Positions 32,948-40,463 of a stretch of DNA of 64,000 bases are shown one piece after another. A program made the position numbers and the translations under genes. The first letter of the stretch is position 1; every line of letters begins with the position of its first letter. The notes beneath the pieces were generated by a model. The model saw only the letters and a program-made list of their open reading frames with translations, ran no database searches and was not told the origin of the DNA. The stretch comes from Candidatus Mediterraneibacter merdipullorum. Lineage in GTDB: Bacteria > Bacillota > Clostridia > Lachnospirales > Lachnospiraceae. The DNA lies in NCBI GenBank assembly GCA_019117125.1, contig DXAL01000015.1:1-64000 (forward strand). Direction: 5' to 3'.

Positions 32948-33833
32948 GGTCCGCCCCCCTCTTGAGCAGCGCTACGCTGAAATTGATGATGAGGATGAAC
33001 ACGAACAGGACCACGCCCGTCGCGATGAGGGCTTCCCTGTGGAGTCCCGTCGCATAGCCCATCTCGATGACGATGTTTCCGGTCAGGGTGCGGATGCCGT
33101 CCAGCATGCTCCCTGTCAGTCTCGCCTGGTTCCCGACAATCATGATGACCGCCATGGTCTCGCCGATGGCGCGTCCGATGCCCAGCACGATGCCGGCGAT
33201 GACGCCGGACTTGGCAGCCGGGATGATGACCCGGAAGATGCTCCGCTCTTTGGTCGCGCCCAGGGCGAGCGAACCTTCATAATAATGAGACGGAACTGCC
33301 CGCATGGCGCTCTCCGTCGTGCCGATGATAGTCGGCAGGATCATCATGCCGAGGATAAGGGAAGCCGTCAGGATGCTGTTTCCGTTTCCGGGCTTCTGCA
33401 CCAGCCCTGCTTTATATAATGCGGTCCCGAACTCGCGTATCAGCGGAACGACAACGACCAGACCGAAGAAACCGTAGATAACGGACGGAATCCCGGCAAG
33501 GAGCTCTGTCGCAGCCTTCAGCGGTTTGTAAATCTGCTTCGGGCAGTACATCGCCATGAAGACAGACGTCAGGATGCCGATGGGGACTCCGAAGATGATG
33601 GCTCCCGCCGTCACGTAAAGGCTTCCCACAATCATCGGCAGGATGCCGAACTGTTCGCTGTTCGGACGCCAGATGTCGCCTGTGATAAATTTTACAAATC
33701 CAATCTCTCTCATTGCAGGGATGCCGTTTGCGAACAGGAATACGCAGATGAGCGCTACCGCCAGCACGGATGCGCACGCTGCCACGAAAAAGACTCCCTG
33801 CATGAATTTTTCAGTCCATGCTTTCGATTTCAT
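32940..33833 (-). CDS. pstC: Phosphate ABC transporter permease PstC
   Basis: Second membrane channel of the Pst importer. Six segments; IPIGILTSVFMAMYCPKQIYKPLKAATELLAGIPSVIYGFFGLVVVVPLI near 82-131 and the EAA loop TTESAMRAVPSHYYEGSLALGATKERSIFRVIIPAAKSGVIAGIVLGIGRAIGETMAV near 178-235 are diagnostic. I set the start at ATG 33833 (MKSKAWTEKFMQG), preceded by GGGAGAAAAAA, giving 297 residues; the track start at 33890 has no ribosome binding site. It follows pstS by about 115 bases. Confidence 0.95.
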   Translation of the reverse strand: MKSKAWTEKFMQGVFFVAACASVLAVALICVFLFANGIPAMREIGFVKFITGDIWRPNSEQFGILPMIVGSLYVTAGAIIFGVPIGILTSVFMAMYCPKQIYKPLKAATELLAGIPSVIYGFFGLVVVVPLIREFGTALYKAGLVQKPGNGNSILTASLILGMMILPTIIGTTESAMRAVPSHYYEGSLALGATKERSIFRVIIPAAKSGVIAGIVLGIGRAIGETMAVIMIVGNQARLTGSMLDGIRTLTGNIVIEMGYATGLHREALIATGVVLFVFILIINFSVALLKRGADHE

Positions 33834-33948
33834 TTTTTTCTCCCGATGAGCCGGGCAGATCAGTCTCTCCGCCCGGCTCATGATTTTCAAGTGAACATTT
33901 TCTCATCCGGAAATGTTTCGATTCTGTTTTCTGTCCTGCGCTGCCAGA

Positions 33949-34890
33949 TTAGATGGCATCCCATGTAGCGACTTCGCCGAGGTAGATGCTCTTTACCTGG
34001 TCAGATGTCAGATCCTCTGTCGGGTTGTCCTGGTTCACGATGACTGCGATTCCGTCTGTCGCGATAACCGTGCCCTCAAGCTCTGCGGACTCTTCCTCTT
34101 TCAGCTCTCTGGATGCCATACCGATGTCATAGCTTCCCTCGATTGCGGATGTCATACCTGTTGTAGAATCAGATGTCTGGAGCTCGATGGATGCGTTCGG
34201 GTTTACCTCTGCATAAGCCTCGATGAGTTTCTCCATCAGCGGTGATACAGAAGAGGAACCGCCTACGACACAGCTTCCTTCCGGAGCCTCGCCTGCATAA
34301 GCCTCTACGTCAGATACCGGGATGTATCCCTCGCCTGCGACAACTTCCTGTCCCTCTGTGCTCATGATGAATGCCATGAAGTCTGCTGCCACTGCGTTGT
34401 CAGAATCCGGTTTTACCGCTACGTTGAACGGTCTGGATACTTTGTAGGAACCGTTCTCGATGTTCTCTGCCGTCGCCTCTGCTCCGTCAATCTTTGCTGC
34501 CTTTACAAGAGACTCGTCAAGAGAACCAAGAGAGATGTATCCGATTGCGTATTCGTTCTCAGATACCGTCGTCATCATAACGGATGTGCTGTTTGTCACC
34601 TGAGCGTCCAGGGTCGTCATATCGTTGTCTTCTTCATCTACCACTCCGAACAGCTCTGTGAAAGCTCCTCTCGTTCCTGAACCTTCCTCACGGGATACGA
34701 CGGTGATGGCGTTTGCTGCGTCCCAGCTTCCGGAAGCCTCTGCGCCGCCTTCTTCTGTGCCTTCTGTGCTTTCTTCTGCTGCTGCATCGGCGCCCTCTCC
34801 TGATTCCTCAGAACCGCCGCCGCATCCGACAGCCATAGCCGCTACCATAGATACTGTTGCCAATACTGCGATAAACTTTTTCATTTTCAT
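33949..34890 (-). CDS. pstS: Phosphate-binding lipoprotein PstS, circularly permuted order
   Basis: Extracytoplasmic phosphate receptor of the Pst importer. A lipoprotein signal ends at VAAMAVGC (Cys near residue 23) before a Glu/Gly/Ala-rich linker. The domain order is swapped relative to E. coli PstS: the C-terminal-lobe segment ITVVSREEGSGTRGAFTELFG and GYISLGS come first (about 60-200). The classical N-terminal segment VVGGSSSVSPLMEKLIEAY...SDSTTGMTSAIEGSYDIGMASRELKEEE...IATDGIAVIVNQDNPTEDLTSDQVKSIYLG comes last (about 215-313). The phosphate ligands (GSGTRG, SSSVSP) are all present. ATG 34890 is preceded by AGGAGATTATCAAAG. First gene of the operon. Confidence 0.94.
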   Translation of the reverse strand: MKMKKFIAVLATVSMVAAMAVGCGGGSEESGEGADAAAEESTEGTEEGGAEASGSWDAANAITVVSREEGSGTRGAFTELFGVVDEEDNDMTTLDAQVTNSTSVMMTTVSENEYAIGYISLGSLDESLVKAAKIDGAEATAENIENGSYKVSRPFNVAVKPDSDNAVAADFMAFIMSTEGQEVVAGEGYIPVSDVEAYAGEAPEGSCVVGGSSSVSPLMEKLIEAYAEVNPNASIELQTSDSTTGMTSAIEGSYDIGMASRELKEEESAELEGTVIATDGIAVIVNQDNPTEDLTSDQVKSIYLGEVATWDAI

Positions 34891-34991
34891 CTTTGATAAT
34901 CTCCTTTTTTTCATTCAGATTATTATGTACCGCGCATCTTCTTTCTATTCGATGCGCCGCCGCGGAGCGTTCTCTTCCGTCGACGCTATCC

Positions 34992-35046
34992 ATCATAAAA
35001 GAGAAATGTAAAATGTAAAATCAGGCTTATGTTAAATCTGTGTAAA
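34992..35046 (-). promoter_or_regulatory. Pho-box-like repeats and -10 of the pst operon
   Basis: On the minus strand TTTACA (35041-35046), TTAACA (35030-35035), TTTACA (35014-35019) and TTTACA (35007-35012) occur, the first two exactly 11 bases apart as in Bacillus Pho boxes. TATGAT (34992-34997) follows as a -10. PhoP binding under phosphate limitation is the expected control. Confidence 0.6.
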
Positions 35047-35051
35047 GTCGA

Positions 35052-35093
35052 AAAAAGCCCTGATCTGCGCTGTTTTTCGCAAATCAGAGCTTG
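35052..35093 (-). terminator. Terminator between the pst region and phnX
   Basis: AAGCCCTGATCTGCG and CGCAAATCAGAGCTT form a 15-bp stem with wobble. On the minus strand it is followed by TTTTTTCG, directly behind the phnX stop (35104), so it ends the phosphonate operon. Confidence 0.8.
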
Positions 35094-35103
35094 TACGTCC
35101 CGT

Positions 35104-35877
35104 CTATCCCAGCAGGAACTGCCCCATATCTTCTATCGTATAAAAGACTTTGTCCGCCCCCGCGTCCAGGAACCGTTCGGCGACTTCCCGGCATCTTGCC
35201 GCCTGTTCTTCCTCTCCGAGCGCTTCGTACTCTTCCTGTGTCAGTCCCATCTCGGAACTTCCGATGACAATGCCTGCGGACCAGACGCCTGCGTTCTTCC
35301 CTTCTTTGATATCCGATACCGTATCCCCGACTTTCAGGACCCGGCGCACCTTCTTGATATCCAGTGCTTCCATGTTGCGGAATATCATATACGGATACGG
35401 GCGTCCCTTCTGCCCCGCCGCGTCCGGGCTGAACCAGACGTCCGGCTCATATCCCTGCGCCTTCGCCGCCGGCACGACAATCTCCATCATCTTATCGTTA
35501 TACCCTGTGGTGGAGCCAATCTTAATGCCGTGTCTTCTCAGCCGGTTTACCGTCTCCGCCACGCCGGGCTTCACACCACAGTACTCCGGCAGGATGCTTA
35601 AGAGCTTTTCCTCAAAGATAGCATAGAGCGCCCGGGCTTCTTCCTCCCCCGGCTCTGTTCCGTATTTTTCTCTCCAGAGGTCCCGGATGCGCTCCATCTT
35701 CAGCATCGTGCGGATATGGTCGATTTCCAGCATGCCCATGGGCTTTCTCACTTCCTCTATCGTCGGCTCGATGCCGTACTGTCGGAATACTTCCAGAAAT
35801 GCCCTTACCGGAGCCATGCACCCATAGTCCACGGTCGTTCCCGCCCAGTCAAATATCACTGCCTTAATCTTCTTCAT
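35104..35877 (-). CDS. phnX: Phosphonoacetaldehyde hydrolase
   Basis: Cleaves the C-P bond of phosphonoacetaldehyde to acetaldehyde and phosphate, the second step of 2-aminoethylphosphonate breakdown. A HAD-superfamily enzyme: nucleophile motif AVIFDWAGTTVDYG (residues 5-18), cap Lys region VRKPMGMLEIDHI near 44-56 (Schiff-base lysine in this family), IGSTTGYNDKMM near 121-132 and VLKVGDTVSDIKEGKNAGVWSAGI near 179-202. I start at ATG 35877 (MKKIKAVIFDW) after GGAGGAGTATAATC; the track start at 35913 lies inside the phnW remnant. The gene reads intact at 257 residues, although its upstream partner phnW is broken. Confidence 0.93.
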   Translation of the reverse strand: MKKIKAVIFDWAGTTVDYGCMAPVRAFLEVFRQYGIEPTIEEVRKPMGMLEIDHIRTMLKMERIRDLWREKYGTEPGEEEARALYAIFEEKLLSILPEYCGVKPGVAETVNRLRRHGIKIGSTTGYNDKMMEIVVPAAKAQGYEPDVWFSPDAAGQKGRPYPYMIFRNMEALDIKKVRRVLKVGDTVSDIKEGKNAGVWSAGIVIGSSEMGLTQEEYEALGEEEQAARCREVAERFLDAGADKVFYTIEDMGQFLLG

Positions 35878-36460
35878 GATTATACTCCTCCAGAAATTCC
35901 CTGATAATCGCACACACTTTCTCTATGTCTTCCCGGTATATCTCTCCGATATTGCCGATGCGGAAGGTGCCGCCTCCGTCACCTTGCCCGGATAGATGGC
36001 ATATCCCCTGTCCTTGATGTAATGATACATCTGCGAAAAAGTAAAGCGGCATTTCTCCGGATAGTAGAACGTCGTGATGATGGGACCCTGGTGCGCGCTG
36101 TCGATATACGGGCGTATTCCCATCTCTCCCAGCTTTTCAATGAGCAGACGGTTGTTGCCGATATACCGCCGGGTCCGCGCCTCGATGCCGCCTTCTTCCC
36201 GCAGCTCCTTCATCGCCTGGGCGAACGCCAGCACCACATGGGTCGGGGATGTGAACCGCCACTTCCCGTCCGCTTCCATGCATTAGGACCACGGTGTACT
36301 CTTTCTCCGATACATGCGCCAGTTCCAGAAGCCCTTTGCGTATCTCCTGGGTAATCTGCTTGTAGTCGTCATCCCAGGTGCAGTGGTCAAAAAGCATCTG
36401 CTGCTTCACCGTATCCGTCGTGGTGAGCGGTCCCGGTGTGAGAAGTTTATATGTTTTCAT
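35864..36460 (-). pseudogene. phnW: 2-aminoethylphosphonate-pyruvate transaminase, internal deletion and frameshift
   Basis: PhnW moves the amino group of 2-aminoethylphosphonate to pyruvate. The N-terminus is normal ([37 protein letters not shown]...EKEYTVVLM, about 61 residues). It then jumps, out of frame, to the C-terminal part [39 protein letters not shown]...YAIYPGKVTEA. Roughly 180 residues are missing, among them the PLP-lysine region. A second, single-base frameshift near 35967 shifts into TFRIGNIGEIYREDIEKVCAIIREFLEEYNHEED. The family is normally about 365 residues, so no active enzyme can be made from this copy. Confidence 0.9.
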
Positions 36461-36493
36461 TTCTGTTTCCTCTTTCCTGCGTTTTGATTCTCT

Positions 36494-36523
36494 CTGTTTT
36501 TCCTGTCTTTGTTTTTCCTGTCT
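36494..36523. repeat. Short tandem repeat between phnW and the binding protein
   Basis: CTGTTTTTCCTGTCT and TTGTTTTTCCTGTCT are adjacent imperfect 15-base units in a pyrimidine-rich tract. No function is evident. Confidence 0.4.
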
Positions 36524-36550
36524 CTGCTTTTTTCTCCGTTCCCTGACGGC

Positions 36551-37579
36551 TTACAGTCCTGCCGCTTCCTTTGCCGCCTCGGAGACTGCCTGATGCTGCT
36601 CCAGCAGGTCTACCGTCAGCTTCTCCGGGAACACTTTCGGGTTCGCGGATTTGTTCGCCGCGTCTGTGGACTCTCCGTTGTACAGCGCGTTCGGATAGTA
36701 GGACTGCCGTTCTTCCCGTCCGTTCTCAATGATGCACTGCGCCATCTCCATTGCCAGCGGATTGGCATCCTCTCCCTTGTCAATAACTGCCACGGACTCG
36801 GTCAGGCTGAAATTGCCCTCCGCCGGGTCGATATAGTCGATGGGAAGTCCATCCGCCTTGTCCGCAACCGCCTGCTGCCGGAGTCCGAACCCGATGGCCA
36901 CCTCACCGGCGCGCACTTTCTTCAGCGGTGCGGAGCCGGAATCTTCCAGATGGTCGCCCACATTCTCATAGATGCCTGCCAGCACGTCCTGCGCCCCGTC
37001 CTCGCCGTATTCGGATACAAGCGCCTGTATCAGAAGCCACGCCGTAGAGGACGCTGCGATATCTGTCACCGAGACATATCCCTTGTACGCCGGGTCCGCC
37101 AGGTCCGCGATGGACTCCGGCATGGAAAGCCCGTTTTCTTCCATCATCTCGGTATTGACGATGATGGTCCCTTCCTGGGAGGTAATGGGCGCACAGTAGG
37201 GCTCGAACGCATCGATGGTGTCCACGTCAAAGCTCAGGTCTGTAAACATGCTGTTCTGCTCCTGGGCGCTCTCCACATAGAAGGTGCTCATCGTCACCAT
37301 GTCCGCCTCGATGTCCGTCCCCTCAGCCAGCAGCTTGCCGCCCAGCTCGGACGTTCCGAACGTCTGGAACATGTACTGTCCCTCGTAGCCGTTGCTGTCC
37401 AGCGCGTTCTCCATCGCGGTGATGGCTTCCTCATCTGCATTGGAATAGATGATGACCTGCTCATCCGACGAGCCGGTATCGCACCCGGTAAGTCCCAGTC
37501 CTGTCACAGCCACTGCCGCTGCGAGCGTCAGTGACGCCGCACGTTTTACATTCCCTTTTTTCATGTTCATCTTTTTCAT
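36551..37579 (-). CDS. phnS: 2-aminoethylphosphonate-type ABC substrate-binding lipoprotein
   Basis: Extracytoplasmic solute-binding protein. A lipoprotein signal (RAASLTLAAAVAVTGLGLTGC, Cys near 33) precedes a type II periplasmic-binding fold that starts VIIYSNADEEAITAMENALDSNGYEGQYMFQTFGTSELGGKLLAEG, the iron/phosphonate-binding subgroup. Other marks are EGTIIVNTEMMEENG near 137 and AGEVAIGFGLRQQAVADKADG near 225. At 342 residues it is full length. The assignment to 2-aminoethylphosphonate rests on the neighbours (phnW, phnX, phnT-like ATPase). No permease gene is left nearby, so its product would have no cognate channel here. The start at 37579 has CAGGAACAGGCAAATC in front. Confidence 0.82.
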   Translation of the reverse strand: MKKMNMKKGNVKRAASLTLAAAVAVTGLGLTGCDTGSSDEQVIIYSNADEEAITAMENALDSNGYEGQYMFQTFGTSELGGKLLAEGTDIEADMVTMSTFYVESAQEQNSMFTDLSFDVDTIDAFEPYCAPITSQEGTIIVNTEMMEENGLSMPESIADLADPAYKGYVSVTDIAASSTAWLLIQALVSEYGEDGAQDVLAGIYENVGDHLEDSGSAPLKKVRAGEVAIGFGLRQQAVADKADGLPIDYIDPAEGNFSLTESVAVIDKGEDANPLAMEMAQCIIENGREERQSYYPNALYNGESTDAANKSANPKVFPEKLTVDLLEQHQAVSEAAKEAAGL

Positions 37580-37589
37580 GATTTGCCTG

Positions 37590-38239
37590 TTCCTGAAGCT
37601 GTCCGGCGAACAGCGTAAAGATATTGTTCTTCTTTATCTCGAGCTGGTTCAGGATGAATTTTCCGGTTGGTGGATGATTTCCTCCGGACGGGCAAACTGT
37701 GCAATCTTTCCTTCGTTGATGATCATCACCCGGTCCGAGAGCGTCAGTGCCTCTTCCAGGTCGTGGGTCACGATGATGGTTGTCAGGTGGTACTCTCTCG
37801 CGATGGTCCGGATGCGGTCCTTAATGGACTCCTTTATGACGCCGTCCAGCGCGCTCAACGGCTCGTCGAGCAGCAGTATCTTCGGCTTCATGACCATGGT
37901 CCTTGCAAGGGCGACCCTCTGCTTCTGACCGCCGGAGAGCTGTCCGATGCGCTTGCTCAGGTGCTCTTCCAGACCGAGCAGGCTGATGAGTTCTTCCACT
38001 TCTTCTCTGGAAGAGATTTCCGGCTTGTTCCTCAATCCGTATGTAATATTCTGATATACGTTCAGGTTCGGGAAGAGCGCGTAATCCTGAAATACAATAT
38101 TGAAGCCGCGCTTTTCCATCGGCACGTCCGTAATATCTTCGCCCTGATAGAGAATCTGTCCGCCGTCCGAATCGACGATGCCCAGTATCAGATTTAGAAG
38201 CGTCGTCTTGCCGCAGCTTTTCCGCCGCCGCATGAGCAA
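37590..38239 (-). pseudogene. phnT: PhnT-like ABC ATPase, truncated at both ends
   Basis: The ATPase of the phosphonate importer. The Walker A is cut in half: reading begins MLMRRRKSCGKTTLLNLI, so about 40 N-terminal residues and the GPSG part are gone. The middle is intact (FNIVFQDYALFPNLNVYQNITYGL, IGQLSGGQKQRVALARTM, ILLLDEPLSALD, IIVTHDLEEALTLSDRVMII). Near 37655 the frame is lost (IIHQPENSS then stop), while another frame continues as GKFILNQLEIKKNNIFTLFAG, the normal PhnT C-terminal strand. The protein should have about 340 or more residues. It is a pseudogene. Confidence 0.85.
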
Positions 38240-38273
38240 TTATACCTGCGCTGCTCCGTGCGTTTCTATCAGA

Positions 38274-38320
38274 AAAAAATCAAGCCTCTGTAAAGGAAAT
38301 GTAAACTTTACAGAGGCTTA
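38274..38320 (-). terminator. Terminator downstream of the rpiR pseudogene
   Basis: AAGCCTCTGTAAAG and CTTTACAGAGGCTT form a perfect 14-bp stem around a 10-base loop, followed leftward by GATTTTTTTC. It separates the regulator from the transporter remnants. Confidence 0.85.
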
Positions 38321-38343
38321 ACATACGTTAAGATGTAGATTTT

Positions 38344-39127
38344 CTACGTCTGGCGGTCATACGCTTTTCTGCGCACCACCTTCTCGCATTTGTTCAGTTG
38401 TTCCACATAGTATCCGTAATCCGAAGAAATCAGACCCATATATATCATATCCACAATCAGAATCTGAGACGCCCGTGAGAAAATGGCATTTCCATAGAAA
38501 TGCTGCTCCTGGCTGGTGCAGATGAGGATGTCCGCGTGCCGGCTGATAGGCGACCTGCGGAAATTTGTGATAGCAACGGTCATCGCCCCGGCATGCTTCG
38601 CCGCTTTCAGGGCATCCACCGTATCCCTGGATTCATCGGAATAGGAAATACCCACCGCCACATCCTGCTCCGTCAGCCTCGCCGCCGTAATCTGCTGCAG
38701 ATAGCAGTCCGTAAAATACCGGCACGGCAGACCGAGGTAGGACAGCTTCGTCATCAGGTCCACCGCAGCGGCTTCCGAATTCTCCACGCTGTAGATGTCG
38801 ATAAAACGGGATATCGTCCAGCCGGGTGTCCTCTTCCAGCGTATACCCGTACATGAGCTGGTCCTTCCCGCCGGTATCTTCCTTCTTCTCTGCCTTTGCA
38901 AGCTCTGCCACGAGCCGGTACCGGAACTCCCGGTATCCGTCGTATCCAAGCGCCTTGAGCATGCGCAGCACCGTGGGCTGGCTGACGCCCGCCTCCTGCG
39001 CCAGACGGTCGAGTGATAAATCCGGCACAAGCTCCATGTGCTCCAGGATATAGTCCGCCGCCTGCTTCTCCGATTTCCTTAAGTCCGCATATCCGGCTTC
39101 CAGCTGTATCGCAATCTCATTTTTCAT
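38344..39127 (-). pseudogene. RpiR/MurR-family regulator, internal deletion with frameshift
   Basis: A transcription factor with an HTH and a sugar-isomerase (SIS) domain. The N-terminal HTH is normal (SEKQAADYILEHMELVPDLSLDRLAQEAGVSQPTVLRMLKALGYDGYREFRYRL, residues 19-72) and runs to LEEDTRLDDIP. There the frame shifts and the sequence resumes inside the SIS domain (FIDIYSVENSEAAAVDLMTKLSYLGL...GISYSDESRDTVDALKAAKHAGAMTVAITNFRRSPISRHADI). About 40-50 residues including the inter-domain linker are lost. Family length is about 285. It probably once controlled the phosphonate genes downstream. Confidence 0.85.
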
Positions 39128-39336
39128 ATCCGCTCTCCCTGTGGATTCTCTACAATCCGCTCCCCGGCTCCCGCCGGTCCGGTACGGATTCCATTATAGC
39201 AGAGAGGGCATGCGTCCGGTATGTTCCGGCGTGTTAAATGTTTGTAAATCCGCAACAGCTCAGATTCCCTGAAGCCATTGATATCGCAGGGCGCATGATT
39301 ATTTCTATGGAGTTATCTGCTGTATTCTCTACGGAT

Positions 39337-39600
39337 TTATCTGCTGCATTTTCTCCTGCGGCTGTAAAAGACGGTGCCGGTCAGGGCAGTTCCTGCAGCG
39401 AGCATAACCGCAATCCAAAGAGCGATGTTGCTGTCATCGCCGGTCTGCGGGGAAACGGTATTGCCTGCTTGCTTACTTACATTGTCGCAACTGCCGTCAT
39501 TTTTATCAAGCCCCTTTCTGTAAACTGTATCCCCAAAAATGGACACATCCTTTTCATTTATTTCCAGTTTTCGGACATTTTTCGATTTCCGAATCCCGTC
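39337..39600 (-). pseudogene. C-terminal fragment of a sortase-anchored surface protein
   Basis: The minus-strand reading ends in SKQAGNTVSPQTGDDSNIALWIAVMLAAGTALTGTVFYSRRRKCSR. SPQTG is an LPXTG-like sortase motif, followed by a membrane helix and a basic tail, the hallmark of cell-wall-anchored proteins. The preceding residues (VRKLEINEKDVSIFGDTVYRKG) look genuine, but about 60 residues further upstream the opposite strand encodes another fragment, so the body of the protein is lost. The exact 5' limit of the fragment is uncertain. Confidence 0.65.
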
Positions 39601-39609
39601 CATCATCTT

Positions 39610-39843
39610 TTTCCCTATGAAGATACGGATGCCTTTCACGTCGCTGAAATCCTCGAAGGCAGATGCTGGCCGCGTAACAGAGCCAACATTGACGAACTGC
39701 TGCACGCCTGCGGTCTGAAAGAATATGACGTCATGGGAATCATCCGCGCGACCCACGGCTGTATGTACAACGACCCGGTATGGATTCGTTTTGAAGGTGA
39801 AACTCTGACTTATGATGATGTCAATCTGAGGAAGGACTGGTAA
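39610..39843 (+). pseudogene. C-terminal fragment of a conserved small clostridial protein
   Basis: The plus-strand reading (FHVAEILEGRCWPRNRANIDELLHACGLKEYDVMGIIRATHGCMYNDPVWIRFEGETLTYDDVNLRKDW) has the composition of a real protein and resembles a conserved C-terminal module (NRxNxxExLxxxGLxEYxxxxIIxxTHGxxxxDxxWxRFxGExLTYxDV) that I recall from Lachnospiraceae proteins without a known role. The start is lost: upstream it merges into the antisense of the surface-protein fragment. The end overlaps the last 23 bases of tadA on the other strand. Confidence 0.55.
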
Positions 39844-40360
39844 TTTTCTGCATCTTTTTCCGCTCCCTCAGTTCCCGGAAAAAGCCGCTCATCAGCTCGC
39901 TGCACTCCTGCCCCAGCACGCCGGTCGTCACTTCCGCCTGATGATTGAACTCTTTCACATCCAGCAGGTTTAAGACCGAGCCTGCGCATCCCGCCTTCGG
40001 GTTCATGCATCCGATGACCACCCGGGGTATCCGGGACTGTATGATTGCGCCGGCGCACATCTGGCACGGCTCCAGCGTCACATAAAGGGTGCACTCTTCC
40101 AGCCGCCAGTCCCCAATCTTCCTGCTCGCCTTTTTGATTGCCGTTATCTCCGCATGGGCGAGAGGGCTTTTATCCGTATTTCGGCGGTTATATCCCCGTC
40201 CGATAATCTTTCCCTCATGAACGATGACGCAGCCGATGGGCGTCTCGTCGAGACGGTACGCCTTCTTCGCCTGACGTATCGCCTCCCTCATATATCTTTC
40301 ATCTAAATATCTTTCATCCTTGCATTTTTCATCCATGTATCTTTCCCCGCCCGCTTCCAT
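39821..40360 (-). CDS. tadA: tRNA-specific adenosine deaminase
   Basis: Converts wobble adenosine 34 of tRNA-Arg to inosine. The zinc site is LAHAEITAIKKAS (His and catalytic Glu near residues 68-80) and TLEPCQMCAGAII (two Cys near 98-101). PIGCVIVHEGKIIGRGYNRRNTDKSPLAHAEI is diagnostic. The N-terminus has a short charged repeat (DEKCKDERYLDERYMREAI), and the true start may be an internal Met such as MDEKCK or MREAI. At 179 residues it is slightly long. The 3' end overlaps a gene fragment on the other strand. Confidence 0.93.
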   Translation of the reverse strand: MEAGGERYMDEKCKDERYLDERYMREAIRQAKKAYRLDETPIGCVIVHEGKIIGRGYNRRNTDKSPLAHAEITAIKKASRKIGDWRLEECTLYVTLEPCQMCAGAIIQSRIPRVVIGCMNPKAGCAGSVLNLLDVKEFNHQAEVTTGVLGQECSELMSGFFRELRERKKMQKITSPSSD

Positions 40361-40463
40361 CCGGCTCTCCTTTTTTATTTCCTCTGCTGCTGGTCCTTTG
40401 TTCTTTTTTCCCGTTTTCCCGAATAAACTGGATTGAAAGAGACAAGACCAGAGGTACTTTTTT

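Noticed and set aside
35012-35098. Possible riboswitch upstream of pstS or phnX
   Set aside because: The structure is explained by an intrinsic terminator for phnX and by Pho-box-like repeats; no aptamer consensus.
36481-36530. CRISPR-like repeat
   Set aside because: Only two short adjacent units without spacers; a simple tandem repeat.
38280-38325. Second Pho box near TGTAAAGGAAATGTAAACTTTACAG
   Set aside because: The TGTAAA motifs belong to a perfect terminator stem; spacing is not 11 bases.
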